A stretch of 64,000 nucleotides of DNA from Shewanella aestuarii (GTDB lineage: Bacteria; Pseudomonadota; Gammaproteobacteria; Enterobacterales; Shewanellaceae), in assembly GCF_014647215.1 (NCBI RefSeq), contig NZ_BMOT01000001.1, forward strand, positions 744,001 to 808,000. The letters run 5' to 3'. The position numbers and the translations under genes were made by a program. This document shows positions 38,649 through 47,543 of the stretch, piece by piece (position 1 is the first letter of the stretch; every line of letters starts with the position of its first letter). The notes below the pieces were generated by a model. The model was not told the DNA's origin. It ran no database searches and worked only from the letters and a program-made list of their open reading frames with translations.

Positions 38649-39979
38649 TGTCGATGCCAATGACACAAACATCACAACCAGCCGCACCGATGCAAATACT
38701 TGACTGGGAAGGTTTAACGACTTCTCAGCAGGTTGCTGCATTGCAACGCTCACCTTTGATTGGCGACAACAGCGTTGAACAAAAAGTAAGAAGTATTATA
38801 GAACAAGTCGTATTAGACGGTGATGCCGCCATTACTAAGTTTAATCAACAGTTTGATGGCATATTAGTTGATGATTTAGCTTTGTCGGCGCAAGAAATTG
38901 ACTTAGCTTGCGCTAGAGTCTCAAGCAAGGTGAAACAAGCTATTGCACAAGCAACGGCCAATATTGAGACCTTTCATAACGCGCAAGCTTTTAAGCCTGT
39001 CGATATTGAAACCCAGCCGGGCGTGAGATGCGAGTTACGTTCTGAAGCAATCGAAAAAGTCGGCTTATATATTCCTGGCGGCACTGCACCTTTAATATCC
39101 ACCGTGATGATGCTGGCTTTACCGGCCAGAATTGCGGGCTGTGAAAAGCGTGTATTAGTCAGCCCACCACCAATCAACGATGCCATTATTTACGCCGCAA
39201 AAGTGTGTGGTATCACTGACATTTATCAGGTTGGCGGCGCACAAGCCATTGCGGCTTTGGCATTTGGCACCGAGTCGATTCCGAAAGTGGATAAAATATT
39301 TGGCCCTGGTAATCGTTACGTTACCGAAGCCAAGCGTTTGGTATCTCAAGATAGCCGCGTCAGTGTCACTATCGATATGCCTGCAGGGCCTTCTGAAGTA
39401 TTGGTGATTGCCGATGCTAAAGCTAACCCCGCATTTATCGCAGCGGATTTACTGTCACAAGCCGAGCATGGTGTTGATTCACAAGTCATGTTAGTCACTG
39501 ATTGCGCAAAGCAGGCGCAAGCGGTAAATCAGCAACTGTCTATTCAACTTGCTCAGTTACCAAGACAGGACATTGCTGCAGAGGCATTAAAGTGTAGCCG
39601 CACTCTGGTGGTAACAGATTTAGCTCAAGCTGTGCGGGTGTCAAACCAATATGGGCCTGAGCATTTAATTGTGCAAACTGACTCCCCCCGAGAGCTACTC
39701 AATACCATTCGTGCCGCTGGCTCGGTCTTTTTAGGCGCATATACGCCTGAATCTGTGGGTGACTATGCTAGCGGAACCAATCATGTATTACCTACCTACG
39801 GGTATAGCCGTGCGGTTTCCAGTTTGTCTTTAGCTGATTTTAGCCGCCGCTTTACGGTACAAGAACTTAGCGCCCAAGGGTTACAAAATCTTGGTCAGGC
39901 GGTAATGACCTTGGCAGAAAACGAACTATTGGATGCACATAAAAATGCGGTGGCTATTCGTTTAGCTAGCCTGGCATAG
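38648..39979 (+). CDS. hisD: Histidinol dehydrogenase
   Basis: The 443-residue zinc enzyme that oxidises L-histidinol to L-histidine in two NAD-dependent steps. GLYIPGGTAPLISTVMMLALPA, the NAD-binding GPGNRYVTEAKRLV and the LSQAEHG and FLGAYTPESVGDYASGTNHVLPT motifs are intact (active-site Glu and His residues within them). The first ATG overlaps the hisG stop (TAATG); a second ATG two codons on is also possible. Confidence 0.97.
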   Translation: MSMPMTQTSQPAAPMQILDWEGLTTSQQVAALQRSPLIGDNSVEQKVRSIIEQVVLDGDAAITKFNQQFDGILVDDLALSAQEIDLACARVSSKVKQAIAQATANIETFHNAQAFKPVDIETQPGVRCELRSEAIEKVGLYIPGGTAPLISTVMMLALPARIAGCEKRVLVSPPPINDAIIYAAKVCGITDIYQVGGAQAIAALAFGTESIPKVDKIFGPGNRYVTEAKRLVSQDSRVSVTIDMPAGPSEVLVIADAKANPAFIAADLLSQAEHGVDSQVMLVTDCAKQAQAVNQQLSIQLAQLPRQDIAAEALKCSRTLVVTDLAQAVRVSNQYGPEHLIVQTDSPRELLNTIRAAGSVFLGAYTPESVGDYASGTNHVLPTYGYSRAVSSLSLADFSRRFTVQELSAQGLQNLGQAVMTLAENELLDAHKNAVAIRLASLA

Positions 39980-39993
39980 TAACGGTAATCACT

Positions 39994-41037
39994 ATGAATA
40001 CATTTGACGTAAAACAACTCGCAAGACCTGAGTTACTGCAATTAACCCCTTATCAAAGTGCAAGGCGTATTGGTGGCCGCGGTGACATTTGGATTAATGC
40101 TAATGAATCGCCGTTTAACAATAGTGATTTAGACAAGCTTAATCGTTACCCTGAATGTCAGCCTCCGGCATTAATCAATGCTTATGCCGCTTATGCTGGC
40201 GTGACAAGCAGTCAATTGATTGCTAGTCGTGGCGCAGACGAAGCTATCGAATTACTTATTCGCACGTTTTGTATCCCAGGTAAAGACAGCATCGCTATTT
40301 TTGGCCCGACCTACGGCATGTATGCTATCAGCGCTGCAACCTTTAACGTGGGAGTGACAGCGTTAAGTTTAACAGGCGATTATCAATTACCTGAAAGTTG
40401 GCCAACGCAAATAGGTAATGCCAAGTTGGTGTTTATTTGTAATCCTAATAACCCAACTGGAACCATAATCAGCAAAGCCGATATTGAACAAGCTATTATC
40501 AGTGCGCCGCAAGCAATCGTTGTCATTGATGAAGCTTATATTGAGTTTTGCCCAGAGTATTCTGTGGCAGACTTACTTGAAAAGTACCCTAACCTTGTGG
40601 TGTTACGCACCTTATCTAAGGCGTTTGCACTAGCGGGAGCTAGATGCGGCTTTATGCTAGCTAATGAAGCCATTATTGATTTAGTGATGCTGGTGATTGC
40701 GCCTTACCCTGTGCCCTTACCTGTTTCAGAATTAGCGACACAAGCACTGAGTTCAAATGGCATAACGTTAATGCAGCAACAAGTGGCCAGCCTTAATCAA
40801 CAAGGTGAACGACTAACGCAAGTATTAACTCAAATTGGGGCAAATGTACTCAATGCGAACGGCAATTTCGTGTTAGCTCAGTTTAAAGATGTCAGTAAAA
40901 TCGCCACATTATTAACTGACAATGGCATTGTTGCCAGAGCGTATAAAGACCCAAGATTAGCCAATGCGATACGGTTTAGCTTTGCTTCTATCACCCAAAC
41001 AGACAAATTAGTTGAAGTGCTATTAAGCAGCAACTAA
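39994..41037 (+). CDS. hisC: Histidinol-phosphate aminotransferase
   Basis: A 347-residue fold-type I PLP enzyme that converts imidazole acetol phosphate and glutamate to histidinol phosphate. The PLP Lys209 is in RTLSKAF; CNPNNPTG (about 149-156) and VIDEAYIEF complete the cofactor pocket. It follows hisD by 14 bases. Confidence 0.97.
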   Translation: MNTFDVKQLARPELLQLTPYQSARRIGGRGDIWINANESPFNNSDLDKLNRYPECQPPALINAYAAYAGVTSSQLIASRGADEAIELLIRTFCIPGKDSIAIFGPTYGMYAISAATFNVGVTALSLTGDYQLPESWPTQIGNAKLVFICNPNNPTGTIISKADIEQAIISAPQAIVVIDEAYIEFCPEYSVADLLEKYPNLVVLRTLSKAFALAGARCGFMLANEAIIDLVMLVIAPYPVPLPVSELATQALSSNGITLMQQQVASLNQQGERLTQVLTQIGANVLNANGNFVLAQFKDVSKIATLLTDNGIVARAYKDPRLANAIRFSFASITQTDKLVEVLLSSN

Positions 41038-41047
41038 GTCACCTCTG

Positions 41048-41140
41048 CTCGGGATGTTAAATACTTATTAAACAGCGCTTTGTACCGTTAACTGGAAACA
41101 ATTACATATTTAGAATCACGTTGATTCCTCTTAACCCGAG
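41048..41140. repeat. Inverted repeat spanning the hisC-hisB gap
   Basis: CTCGGG-(ATG)-TTAA at 41048-41060 pairs with TTAA-CCCGAG at 41131-41140, a ten-pair stem with a three-base bulge. It encloses a second hairpin, GAATCA-CGT-TGATTC, near 41113. The 148-base gap is by far the largest in the operon. Confidence 0.5.
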
Positions 41141-41185
41141 TTGAGATTAACTAATAATATTCCTACACATTTTAAGGTTGGCAGC

Positions 41186-42253
41186 ATGAAACAGAAAATC
41201 CTCTTTATCGACCGAGATGGCACATTAGTCGAAGAGCCTGCAATTGATAAACAACTCGACAGCCTAGCCAAGCTAGTGTTTGAACCACAGGTAATCCCCG
41301 CGTTATTAAAACTGCAAAAAGCTGGTTTTAGACTGGTAATGGTGAGTAATCAAGATGGTTTAGGCACACCGTCATTCCCGAAAGATGACTTTGATGCTCC
41401 GCATAATATGATGATGCAAATTTTTGAAAGCCAAGGGGTAACCTTTGATGATGTTGTCATTTGCCCGCATTTTAATGATGAAAACTGTAGTTGTCGCAAA
41501 CCGAAACTTGGCCTAGTTAAACGCTATTTAACTGAAGGTAGAGTGGATTTTACCGAGTCAGCAGTCATTGGCGACCGCATCACAGATGTAGAGCTTGCAA
41601 ATGCTATGGGCATAAAAAGCTTTCAATATGATCGTCAAAATCTAGATTGGGACAGCATTTGTGAGGCGTTATTAAGTAAAGGCCGCCAAGCGACAGTTGT
41701 TCGCACCACTAAAGAAACTGACATTAAAGTCACCATTGATTTAGACAATCAATCTAAAGGGAAAATTGAAACAGGCATTGGATTTTTTGATCACATGCTT
41801 GACCAAATTCAAACCCACGGCAACTTTAAAATGGACGTACATGTTGATGGTGATCTTGAAATTGATGACCATCACAGCGTAGAAGACACCGCGTTAGCTA
41901 TTGGCGATGCGATTCGCCAAGCTTTAGGCGACAAACGAGGCATTGCGCGTTTTGGTTTTAGTTTGCCAATGGATGAGGCTAATGGCGAATGCTTGATGGA
42001 TATTTCTGGGCGTCCATTTATCAAATTCAATGCCGATTTTGAGCGTGAGATGGTTGGCGAAATGGCCACTGAAATGGTGCCGCACTTTTTCCGCTCATTT
42101 GCTGATGGACTACGCTGCACCTTGCACATTAGCTCGCAAGGTGACAACGACCATCATAAAGTTGAAGCCTTGTTTAAAGTATTAGGCCGTACACTGCGTC
42201 AAGCAGTGAAAGTAGAAGGCGACATTTTACCTTCCAGTAAAGGCGTGTTGTAA
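41186..42253 (+). CDS. hisB: Bifunctional histidinol-phosphatase / imidazoleglycerol-phosphate dehydratase
   Basis: A 355-residue fusion, the same length as in E. coli. The N-terminal HAD phosphatase has nucleophile Asp9 and Asp11 in FIDRDGT and the zinc loop [11 protein letters not shown]. The C-terminal dehydratase (from about 165) has the metal-binding FFDHMLDQ and [10 protein letters not shown] motifs and a second HH motif near [14 protein letters not shown] 41186 is chosen, with AAGG 8 bases ahead; the frame stays open to 41141, but the added residues are unlike the family. Confidence 0.97.
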   Translation: MKQKILFIDRDGTLVEEPAIDKQLDSLAKLVFEPQVIPALLKLQKAGFRLVMVSNQDGLGTPSFPKDDFDAPHNMMMQIFESQGVTFDDVVICPHFNDENCSCRKPKLGLVKRYLTEGRVDFTESAVIGDRITDVELANAMGIKSFQYDRQNLDWDSICEALLSKGRQATVVRTTKETDIKVTIDLDNQSKGKIETGIGFFDHMLDQIQTHGNFKMDVHVDGDLEIDDHHSVEDTALAIGDAIRQALGDKRGIARFGFSLPMDEANGECLMDISGRPFIKFNADFEREMVGEMATEMVPHFFRSFADGLRCTLHISSQGDNDHHKVEALFKVLGRTLRQAVKVEGDILPSSKGVL

Positions 42254-42262
42254 GGAGTTAAC

Positions 42263-42916
42263 GTGACAGATTTAGCGGTTTCTTCAATGAACAACAATGA
42301 TGATCTTACCGTGATTATCGATACAGGTTGTGCCAATTTAAACTCGGTGCGCTTTGCCTTTGAACGGTTGAATGCCAACATCAAGGTAACTGATGATTTT
42401 GATGTTATTCGTAGCGCCGCCAGAGTAGTACTGCCTGGCGTTGGCACAGCAGGTGCTGCAATGGCGGGGTTACAACAAAAGGGCTTAGTCGATTTAATAT
42501 GCAGTTTAACCCAGCCAGTAATGGGTGTGTGTCTAGGCATGCAAATGCTGGCTTCTGTGTCTAATGAACATGGTGGACGCGATAGCAAAGCTATTAATTG
42601 TTTAGGATTAGTCCCCACTGACATTGGCGATTTAGACAGTAAAGGACTGCCTCTTCCGCATATGGGCTGGAACCAGATAAACGTGAGCGACCATCCTTTA
42701 TTTGAAGGTATTGAAGACGGAAGTTACGTGTACTTTGTTCATGGCTACCGTGCCCCCATTAGCGAATATACCCTAGCCAGTTGCACCTATGGTGAAAACT
42801 TCAGTGCAGCTATCGGTAAAGGTAACTTTTTTGGGGTGCAGTTTCACCCAGAAAAAAGCGCTGCCGTAGGCGCAAAAATTTTACAAAACTTTTTAAATAT
42901 GGGGAAAGCACAATGA
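42263..42916 (+). CDS. hisH: Imidazole glycerol phosphate synthase, glutaminase subunit
   Basis: A 217-residue class I glutamine amidotransferase that feeds ammonia to HisF. Catalytic Cys90 (GVCLGMQ), His195 and Glu197 (FHPEKS) are all present. The start is GTG, chosen because AAGGAG lies 6 bases ahead. It gives an N-terminal extension of about 14 residues relative to the E. coli start ([10 protein letters not shown]); an internal ATG at codon 9 has no Shine-Dalgarno. Confidence 0.95.
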   Translation: MTDLAVSSMNNNDDLTVIIDTGCANLNSVRFAFERLNANIKVTDDFDVIRSAARVVLPGVGTAGAAMAGLQQKGLVDLICSLTQPVMGVCLGMQMLASVSNEHGGRDSKAINCLGLVPTDIGDLDSKGLPLPHMGWNQINVSDHPLFEGIEDGSYVYFVHGYRAPISEYTLASCTYGENFSAAIGKGNFFGVQFHPEKSAAVGAKILQNFLNMGKAQ

Positions 42917-43650
42917 TCATTCCAGCAATTGATTTAATTGATGGTCAAGTGGTGCGTTTATACCAGGGCGATTATCAACAAAAAACCACATTCGATTTAA
43001 GCCCCCTCGCCCAACTGCAATCATACCAAGCTCAAGGCGCTAAGTTGCTTCATATTGTTGACTTAACAGGCGCTAAAGATCCTGCTAAACGTCAGATAAC
43101 CTTAATTGGTGAGTTAGTGGCAGGATTAACCACAGATATACAAGTGGGTGGCGGCATTCGCAGCGAAGAACAAGTCAAAGAGCTATTAGCATTAGGCGTA
43201 AAACGGGTAGTCATTGGATCTTTAGCGGTAAAAGAGCCTGAACTGGTTAAAAGTTGGTTTGTTAAATATGGCAGTGATGCGATTTGTTTAGCATTGGATG
43301 TCAACATCAATGCCGCTGGCGAAAAAATAGTTGCCGTGTCGGGATGGCAGACTGGTGGAGGTAAATCGTTAGAGTCATTAGTGGCTGAATATCAAACGGT
43401 AGGATTGCAACATGCCTTAGTGACCGATATTAGTCGCGACGGCACCTTACAAGGTGCTAATACTGATTTATATCAGGAGCTAAGCACTGCCTACCCCAAA
43501 ATTAGTTGGCAAGCATCCGGCGGTATTGCCAGCCTTGATGATGTGGCTGCGGTGCGTGATAGTAAAGCCAATGGCATTATTATTGGCAAAGCGTTACTGA
43601 TTAACAACTTTTCCGTCAAGGAGGCTATCTCATGTTGGCCAAACGCATAG
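42913..43650 (+). CDS. hisA: ProFAR isomerase
   Basis: A 245-residue beta/alpha barrel that isomerises the ProFAR intermediate to PRFAR. The first-strand Asp in [17 protein letters not shown] and the C-terminal catalytic Asp region [11 protein letters not shown] and phosphate loop [11 protein letters not shown] are present. It overlaps hisH by four bases (ATGA) and hisF by 19 bases. Confidence 0.97.
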   Translation: MIIPAIDLIDGQVVRLYQGDYQQKTTFDLSPLAQLQSYQAQGAKLLHIVDLTGAKDPAKRQITLIGELVAGLTTDIQVGGGIRSEEQVKELLALGVKRVVIGSLAVKEPELVKSWFVKYGSDAICLALDVNINAAGEKIVAVSGWQTGGGKSLESLVAEYQTVGLQHALVTDISRDGTLQGANTDLYQELSTAYPKISWQASGGIASLDDVAAVRDSKANGIIIGKALLINNFSVKEAISCWPNA

Positions 43651-44405
43651 TACCTTGTCTTGATGTCCGTGAAGGTAAAGTAGTAAAAGGCGTTCAATTT
43701 CGCGACCACGAAATTGTCGGTGACATCGTCCCCTTGGCTGCGCGTTATGCGGCCGAAGGTGCTGATGAGTTAGTCTTTTATGACATTACCGCCAGTGCTC
43801 ACGACAGAGTCATCGACAAGTCTTGGGTGAGTCGCGTAGCTGAACAAATTGACATTCCATTTTGCGTTGCCGGTGGAATTAAAACCATCGAACAAGCTCG
43901 TGAAAAGCTGGCTTTTGGTGCCGACAAGATATCAATCAATTCACCTGCACTGTCAGACCCTAGCCTTATTTCACGTTTACAGGACGAGTTTGGTCGCCAA
44001 TGCATTGTGATTGGTATCGACTCCTTCTACGATGCCGTAACGAACAGCTATAAAGTAAAACAATTTACGGGTGATGAGGCTGCCACTAAGGATACCCAAT
44101 GGTTTACCCAGGATTGGGTTGAAGAGGTCCAAAAACGCGGCTGTGGAGAAATAGTATTAAATGTGATGAATCAAGATGGTGTGCGTGGCGGTTATGATAT
44201 CAAGCAATTAAGTATGGTTCGCGCGATATGTGATGTGCCTTTGATTGCATCCGGTGGTGCTGGCACCATGGCACACTTTAAAGAGGTATTTGAACTCGCT
44301 CACGTCGATGCGGCTTTAGCTGCCAGTGTTTTTCATAAAGGCATTATCGATATTGGTGAATTAAAACAGTATCTACACAGCCAAAACATTGCAATTCGAC
44401 TGTAA
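43632..44405 (+). CDS. hisF: Imidazole glycerol phosphate synthase, cyclase subunit
   Basis: A 257-residue barrel that uses ammonia from HisH to make imidazole glycerol phosphate and AICAR. Catalytic Asp11 (PCLDVREG) and the Asp in IGIDSFYD are present; the phosphate loops GGIKT and ASGGAGT are intact. The start lies within the end of hisA. Confidence 0.97.
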   Translation: MLAKRIVPCLDVREGKVVKGVQFRDHEIVGDIVPLAARYAAEGADELVFYDITASAHDRVIDKSWVSRVAEQIDIPFCVAGGIKTIEQAREKLAFGADKISINSPALSDPSLISRLQDEFGRQCIVIGIDSFYDAVTNSYKVKQFTGDEAATKDTQWFTQDWVEEVQKRGCGEIVLNVMNQDGVRGGYDIKQLSMVRAICDVPLIASGGAGTMAHFKEVFELAHVDAALAASVFHKGIIDIGELKQYLHSQNIAIRL

Positions 44406-44431
44406 TCAGTATCAAACATAAGAGAGTCAAG

Positions 44432-45055
44432 ATGACACAAATAACATTTGATAGTGCAAGCCTAGCCTGGGACAAACAAGACGGATTAATCCCCGCTGTG
44501 GTACAAAATCACTTAACTGGCAAAGTGCTCATGCTAGGTTATATGGATAAAGCCGCGCTTGAAAAAACCTTAACCAGTCAAAATGTCACGTTTTTCAGTC
44601 GTTCTAAACAACGTTTATGGACTAAAGGCGAAACCTCTGGCAATACGTTGCAGCTAATCGCGATTGATAAAGACTGTGATAATGACAGCTTGTTGGTGCA
44701 AGTGATCCCTAACGGCCCTACATGTCACACAGGCACAGAAAGTTGCTGGCCTGATGGCAATGCACATACTTTTATCGATAATCTCACCAAGGTGATTATT
44801 TCGCGTAAAGGACAAAGTGCAGATTCAAGCTATACGGCATCCTTGTTTGAGCGTGGTACTAAACGTATTGCTCAAAAAGTCGGTGAAGAAGGTTTGGAGA
44901 CGGCCCTCGCCGCGGCAACCCACGATAAAGAAGAATTGGTTAACGAGGCTTCTGATCTTATGTATCACTTAATCGTGCTATTAGAAGATCAAGGTTTGTC
45001 GATGGCAGATATTAATCAAAACTTACTTGATAGACATACAAAAGCGATAAAGTAA
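44432..45055 (+). CDS. hisI: Bifunctional phosphoribosyl-AMP cyclohydrolase / phosphoribosyl-ATP pyrophosphatase
   Basis: A 207-residue HisIE fusion. The cyclohydrolase half (1-115) has [16 protein letters not shown] and the metal-binding Cys residues in [10 protein letters not shown] and CHTGTESCW. The pyrophosphatase half (about 118-207) has [11 protein letters not shown] and [15 protein letters not shown]. It is the last gene of the operon, 26 bases after hisF. Confidence 0.97.
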   Translation: MTQITFDSASLAWDKQDGLIPAVVQNHLTGKVLMLGYMDKAALEKTLTSQNVTFFSRSKQRLWTKGETSGNTLQLIAIDKDCDNDSLLVQVIPNGPTCHTGTESCWPDGNAHTFIDNLTKVIISRKGQSADSSYTASLFERGTKRIAQKVGEEGLETALAAATHDKEELVNEASDLMYHLIVLLEDQGLSMADINQNLLDRHTKAIK

Positions 45056-45084
45056 CCCCAATTCAAATATAGCAACATGAAAAC

Positions 45085-45124
45085 AAAAACATTCCAGACG
45101 ATAAGTACGGCTGGAATGTTTTTA
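45085..45124. terminator. Bidirectional terminator between his operon and mscS
   Basis: A 13-base perfect stem (AAAAACATTCCAG / CTGGAATGTTTTT) with a 13-base loop and T-rich tails on both strands, placed between convergent transcription units. Confidence 0.9.
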
Positions 45125-45250
45125 TGTAAATCTCGGTTCACCCTGCTATAAATTCAGTGAACAAATACGTTATCAAGTCGATGCTAAGGATTTGCGAACT
45201 GAGTCAAAGCACATTTTTTAATGACTTAACTCAGCTGCCAACTCAACTTA

Positions 45251-46120
45251 TTAATTTTTATCGCTATGATTTATGGTCAAATTACCATCAAGATGAATAT
45301 CTCTTTGAGGGTAAGCAATACAAATATCATTTTGATTGAATAAATCATAAATTCTAAAACGTATTTCACTGCGGCGACGGCGAATGTCGGTTTCAGATAC
45401 CGCATTGACCCAAAACACCATATCAAAAATAAGTGCATTATCACCAAAATCTTCAAACAGAACGATAGGTTTAGGGTGTGGCAAAATATCATCACGTTCA
45501 TCTAAGACCTGAAATAATAACTTCTGCACCAACAGTACATCTGAGCCATACGCCACACCGACACGCACAAAGGTACGAGCATTCTTATCAATTAGCGTCC
45601 AGTTAGTGACTGTGTTTTCCAGCAGCTGGCTGTTTGGCACTAGCATGTGTACTCCGTCATTTCGACGGATTAAGGTTGAACGAGTATTAATGCACTCAAC
45701 TACACCTCTGGCATCGCCGACTTCTAAAAAGTCACCAATCCGGATCGGGCGCTCCCACATTAAAATCCAACCAGAAATAAAGTTGTTAATAATGTTCTGT
45801 GCGCCAAAACCGACACCTATGGCGATCGCACCAGATACAAATGCAAATGCGGTAAGGGGGATATTTAAAATATCCATACTGGTAATCGCCAAGATGGCAA
45901 TCATCAATACCAAATACATGCGTGAGAATAAATGTACGGCATCTGCGCTAACATTACGCTTTTTAAGCGCCCGCACAATCACCTTACCTAATCGAGTAAC
46001 AATCAACCACGTTAAGAATATATAAAGCGGTACTTGAATGATTTGTAATAAGGTTATTGGCCGATTGTCGTAGGTGTATACCACAAACGATAATGCGGAA
46101 AGTAAATCGTTAAATTCCAT
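45251..46120 (-). CDS. Small mechanosensitive channel, MscS family
   Basis: A 289-residue membrane protein with about four hydrophobic segments before the MscS pore helix (GAIAIGVGFGAQNIINNFISG). The beta domain follows, with RPIRIGDFLEVGDARGVVECINTRST and the HMLVPNSQLLENTVTNW signature. It opens on membrane tension to release solutes during osmotic downshock. It starts 43 bases after lpxM and may be cotranscribed with it. Confidence 0.92.
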   Translation of the reverse strand: MEFNDLLSALSFVVYTYDNRPITLLQIIQVPLYIFLTWLIVTRLGKVIVRALKKRNVSADAVHLFSRMYLVLMIAILAITSMDILNIPLTAFAFVSGAIAIGVGFGAQNIINNFISGWILMWERPIRIGDFLEVGDARGVVECINTRSTLIRRNDGVHMLVPNSQLLENTVTNWTLIDKNARTFVRVGVAYGSDVLLVQKLLFQVLDERDDILPHPKPIVLFEDFGDNALIFDMVFWVNAVSETDIRRRRSEIRFRIYDLFNQNDICIAYPQRDIHLDGNLTINHSDKN

Positions 46121-46163
46121 TAAGGTGTTCCCTTAGTTTTATTCTCATTTTACAAATATAAGT

Positions 46164-47135
46164 TTAGTAGAATTCGACCTCGCCGGGAGGACGGGTTTTT
46201 AATATCTTTAAAAACCACATGTATTGCTCAGGGTAAGCATTAATCACCTGCTCAACAATCTGATTAAGCACTATTGATTCATCTTCTTTTGTGACTATGG
46301 TGTCAGGATCGATAGGCGCTGAGATAGTGGCATTAAATACCCGGGCTTTTTTATCATAACCAATACGCACAGCCATTACTTTAGCATTACCCGCTTTAGC
46401 CAAACGACCCACTACCGGAAGCGTTGCTTTTTGAGTGCTAAAAAATGGCGCAAATACACTTTGATCTGGGCCTAAGTCTTCATCGGGCAAATAAAAGAAA
46501 CTATTATCATTTTTCAATTCAGAAATTAGCGCTCTTATACCCGCTTCTCGCATATAAACTCGACCGCCCTGACTGCTTCGTAAACGGTTACTTAACCAAT
46601 TAAACAAACTATTACGATGTGCTTTTGCCATAGTGACCATGGGGATCTCCATGTTCACCCTGAGGCCTGCATACTCTAGTGGCCAAACGTGTGGCATGAT
46701 AAAAATAATCGGGTGACCGGCTTCTCTAGCAGCATTAACATGGTTCAAACCATGCAATTGTACCCGGCGCCGAATATGTGCATCAGAGCGGAATAATAAC
46801 TCAGCTTGAGACAGCAAGGTTAACACAAACGCCTCGACATTTTGTTCAACTAAACGCGCTACTTCAGCATCCGTTAATGCTGGAAAACATTTTCTAATAT
46901 TAATTGTTGCGATGTTGATGGGTTTAGTTGCAACTCGCATAACTAACTTAGCCAATAGCCTGGTTATAGGATCTCGGATGGCAGCAGGCAAAATGCCAAA
47001 TAAAAATAATATAAAAATAGCCAGCCATGTCCCCCAAAGTCGCGGATGCAATAACGCTAGGGTAAAGCGAGTATCAAAATGTTTTTGTTGTCGAGCCAAA
47101 AGAAAAACCTCATCAAAAAATTGCGACCGGATCAT
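46164..47135 (-). CDS. lpxM: Lipid A biosynthesis acyltransferase, LpxM/MsbB type
   Basis: A 323-residue inner-membrane acyltransferase that adds a secondary acyl chain to Kdo2-lipid A. HPRLWGTWLAIF near the start, one hydrophobic anchor, then the HX4E catalytic motif (HVWPLE), YLPDEDLGPDQSVFAPFF and the final KTRPPGE match LpxM best; LpxL is the alternative. The frame is open to a GTG at 47177, but that codon lies inside the ihfA terminator hairpin. Translation therefore probably begins at ATG 47135, although no strong Shine-Dalgarno is visible there. Confidence 0.88.
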   Translation of the reverse strand: MIRSQFFDEVFLLARQQKHFDTRFTLALLHPRLWGTWLAIFILFLFGILPAAIRDPITRLLAKLVMRVATKPINIATINIRKCFPALTDAEVARLVEQNVEAFVLTLLSQAELLFRSDAHIRRRVQLHGLNHVNAAREAGHPIIFIMPHVWPLEYAGLRVNMEIPMVTMAKAHRNSLFNWLSNRLRSSQGGRVYMREAGIRALISELKNDNSFFYLPDEDLGPDQSVFAPFFSTQKATLPVVGRLAKAGNAKVMAVRIGYDKKARVFNATISAPIDPDTIVTKEDESIVLNQIVEQVINAYPEQYMWFLKILKTRPPGEVEFY

Positions 47136-47161
47136 AGCATGCAAAATTAGAACGGCAAATT

Positions 47162-47192
47162 TCAAAAAAAAAGCCACTCTACCTGAGTGGCT
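47162..47192 (-). terminator. Intrinsic terminator of pheST-ihfA
   Basis: An eight-base stem (AGCCACTC / GAGTGGCT) with a five-base loop and nine T on the minus strand, about 48 bases after the ihfA stop. Confidence 0.92.
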
Positions 47193-47240
47193 CTTTCATT
47201 TTTTTACATAAAGCAGATAAGCTTAATTCAGCTTGTGAAT

Positions 47241-47540
47241 TTATTTCTTGCCAGCGTTAGCGGCTTCTACTCGTGCTTTTAACTTTTGTCCAGGACGGAA
47301 AGTCACAACACGGCGCGCAGAAATTGGAATATCTTCACCAGTTTTCGGGTTCCTTCCCGGTCTTTGATTCTTGTCCCTAAGGTCGAAGTTGCCAAAACCA
47401 GATAACTTGACCTGCTCACCATTTTCGAGTGCTTCACGAATTTCTTCAAAGAAAGACTCCACCATCTCTTTAGCCACACGCTTATTAATGCCAAGTGTTT
47501 CAAATAGATGTTCTGCCATTTCGGCTTTGGTAAGTGCCAT
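47241..47540 (-). CDS. ihfA: Integration host factor alpha subunit
   Basis: A 99-residue HU/IHF-family DNA-bending protein. [28 protein letters not shown] and the tip [12 protein letters not shown] of the DNA-inserting beta arm (with the intercalating Pro) identify the alpha subunit. It pairs with IhfB encoded elsewhere. It lies 3 bases after pheT, the classical pheST-ihfA arrangement. Confidence 0.97.
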   Translation of the reverse strand: MALTKAEMAEHLFETLGINKRVAKEMVESFFEEIREALENGEQVKLSGFGNFDLRDKNQRPGRNPKTGEDIPISARRVVTFRPGQKLKARVEAANAGKK

Positions 47541-47543
47541 ACT

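Noticed and set aside
45157..45339. 60-codon plus-strand frame after the his operon
   Set aside because: It overlaps the C-terminal coding part of the convergent mscS gene and lacks family features; it is a chance frame.
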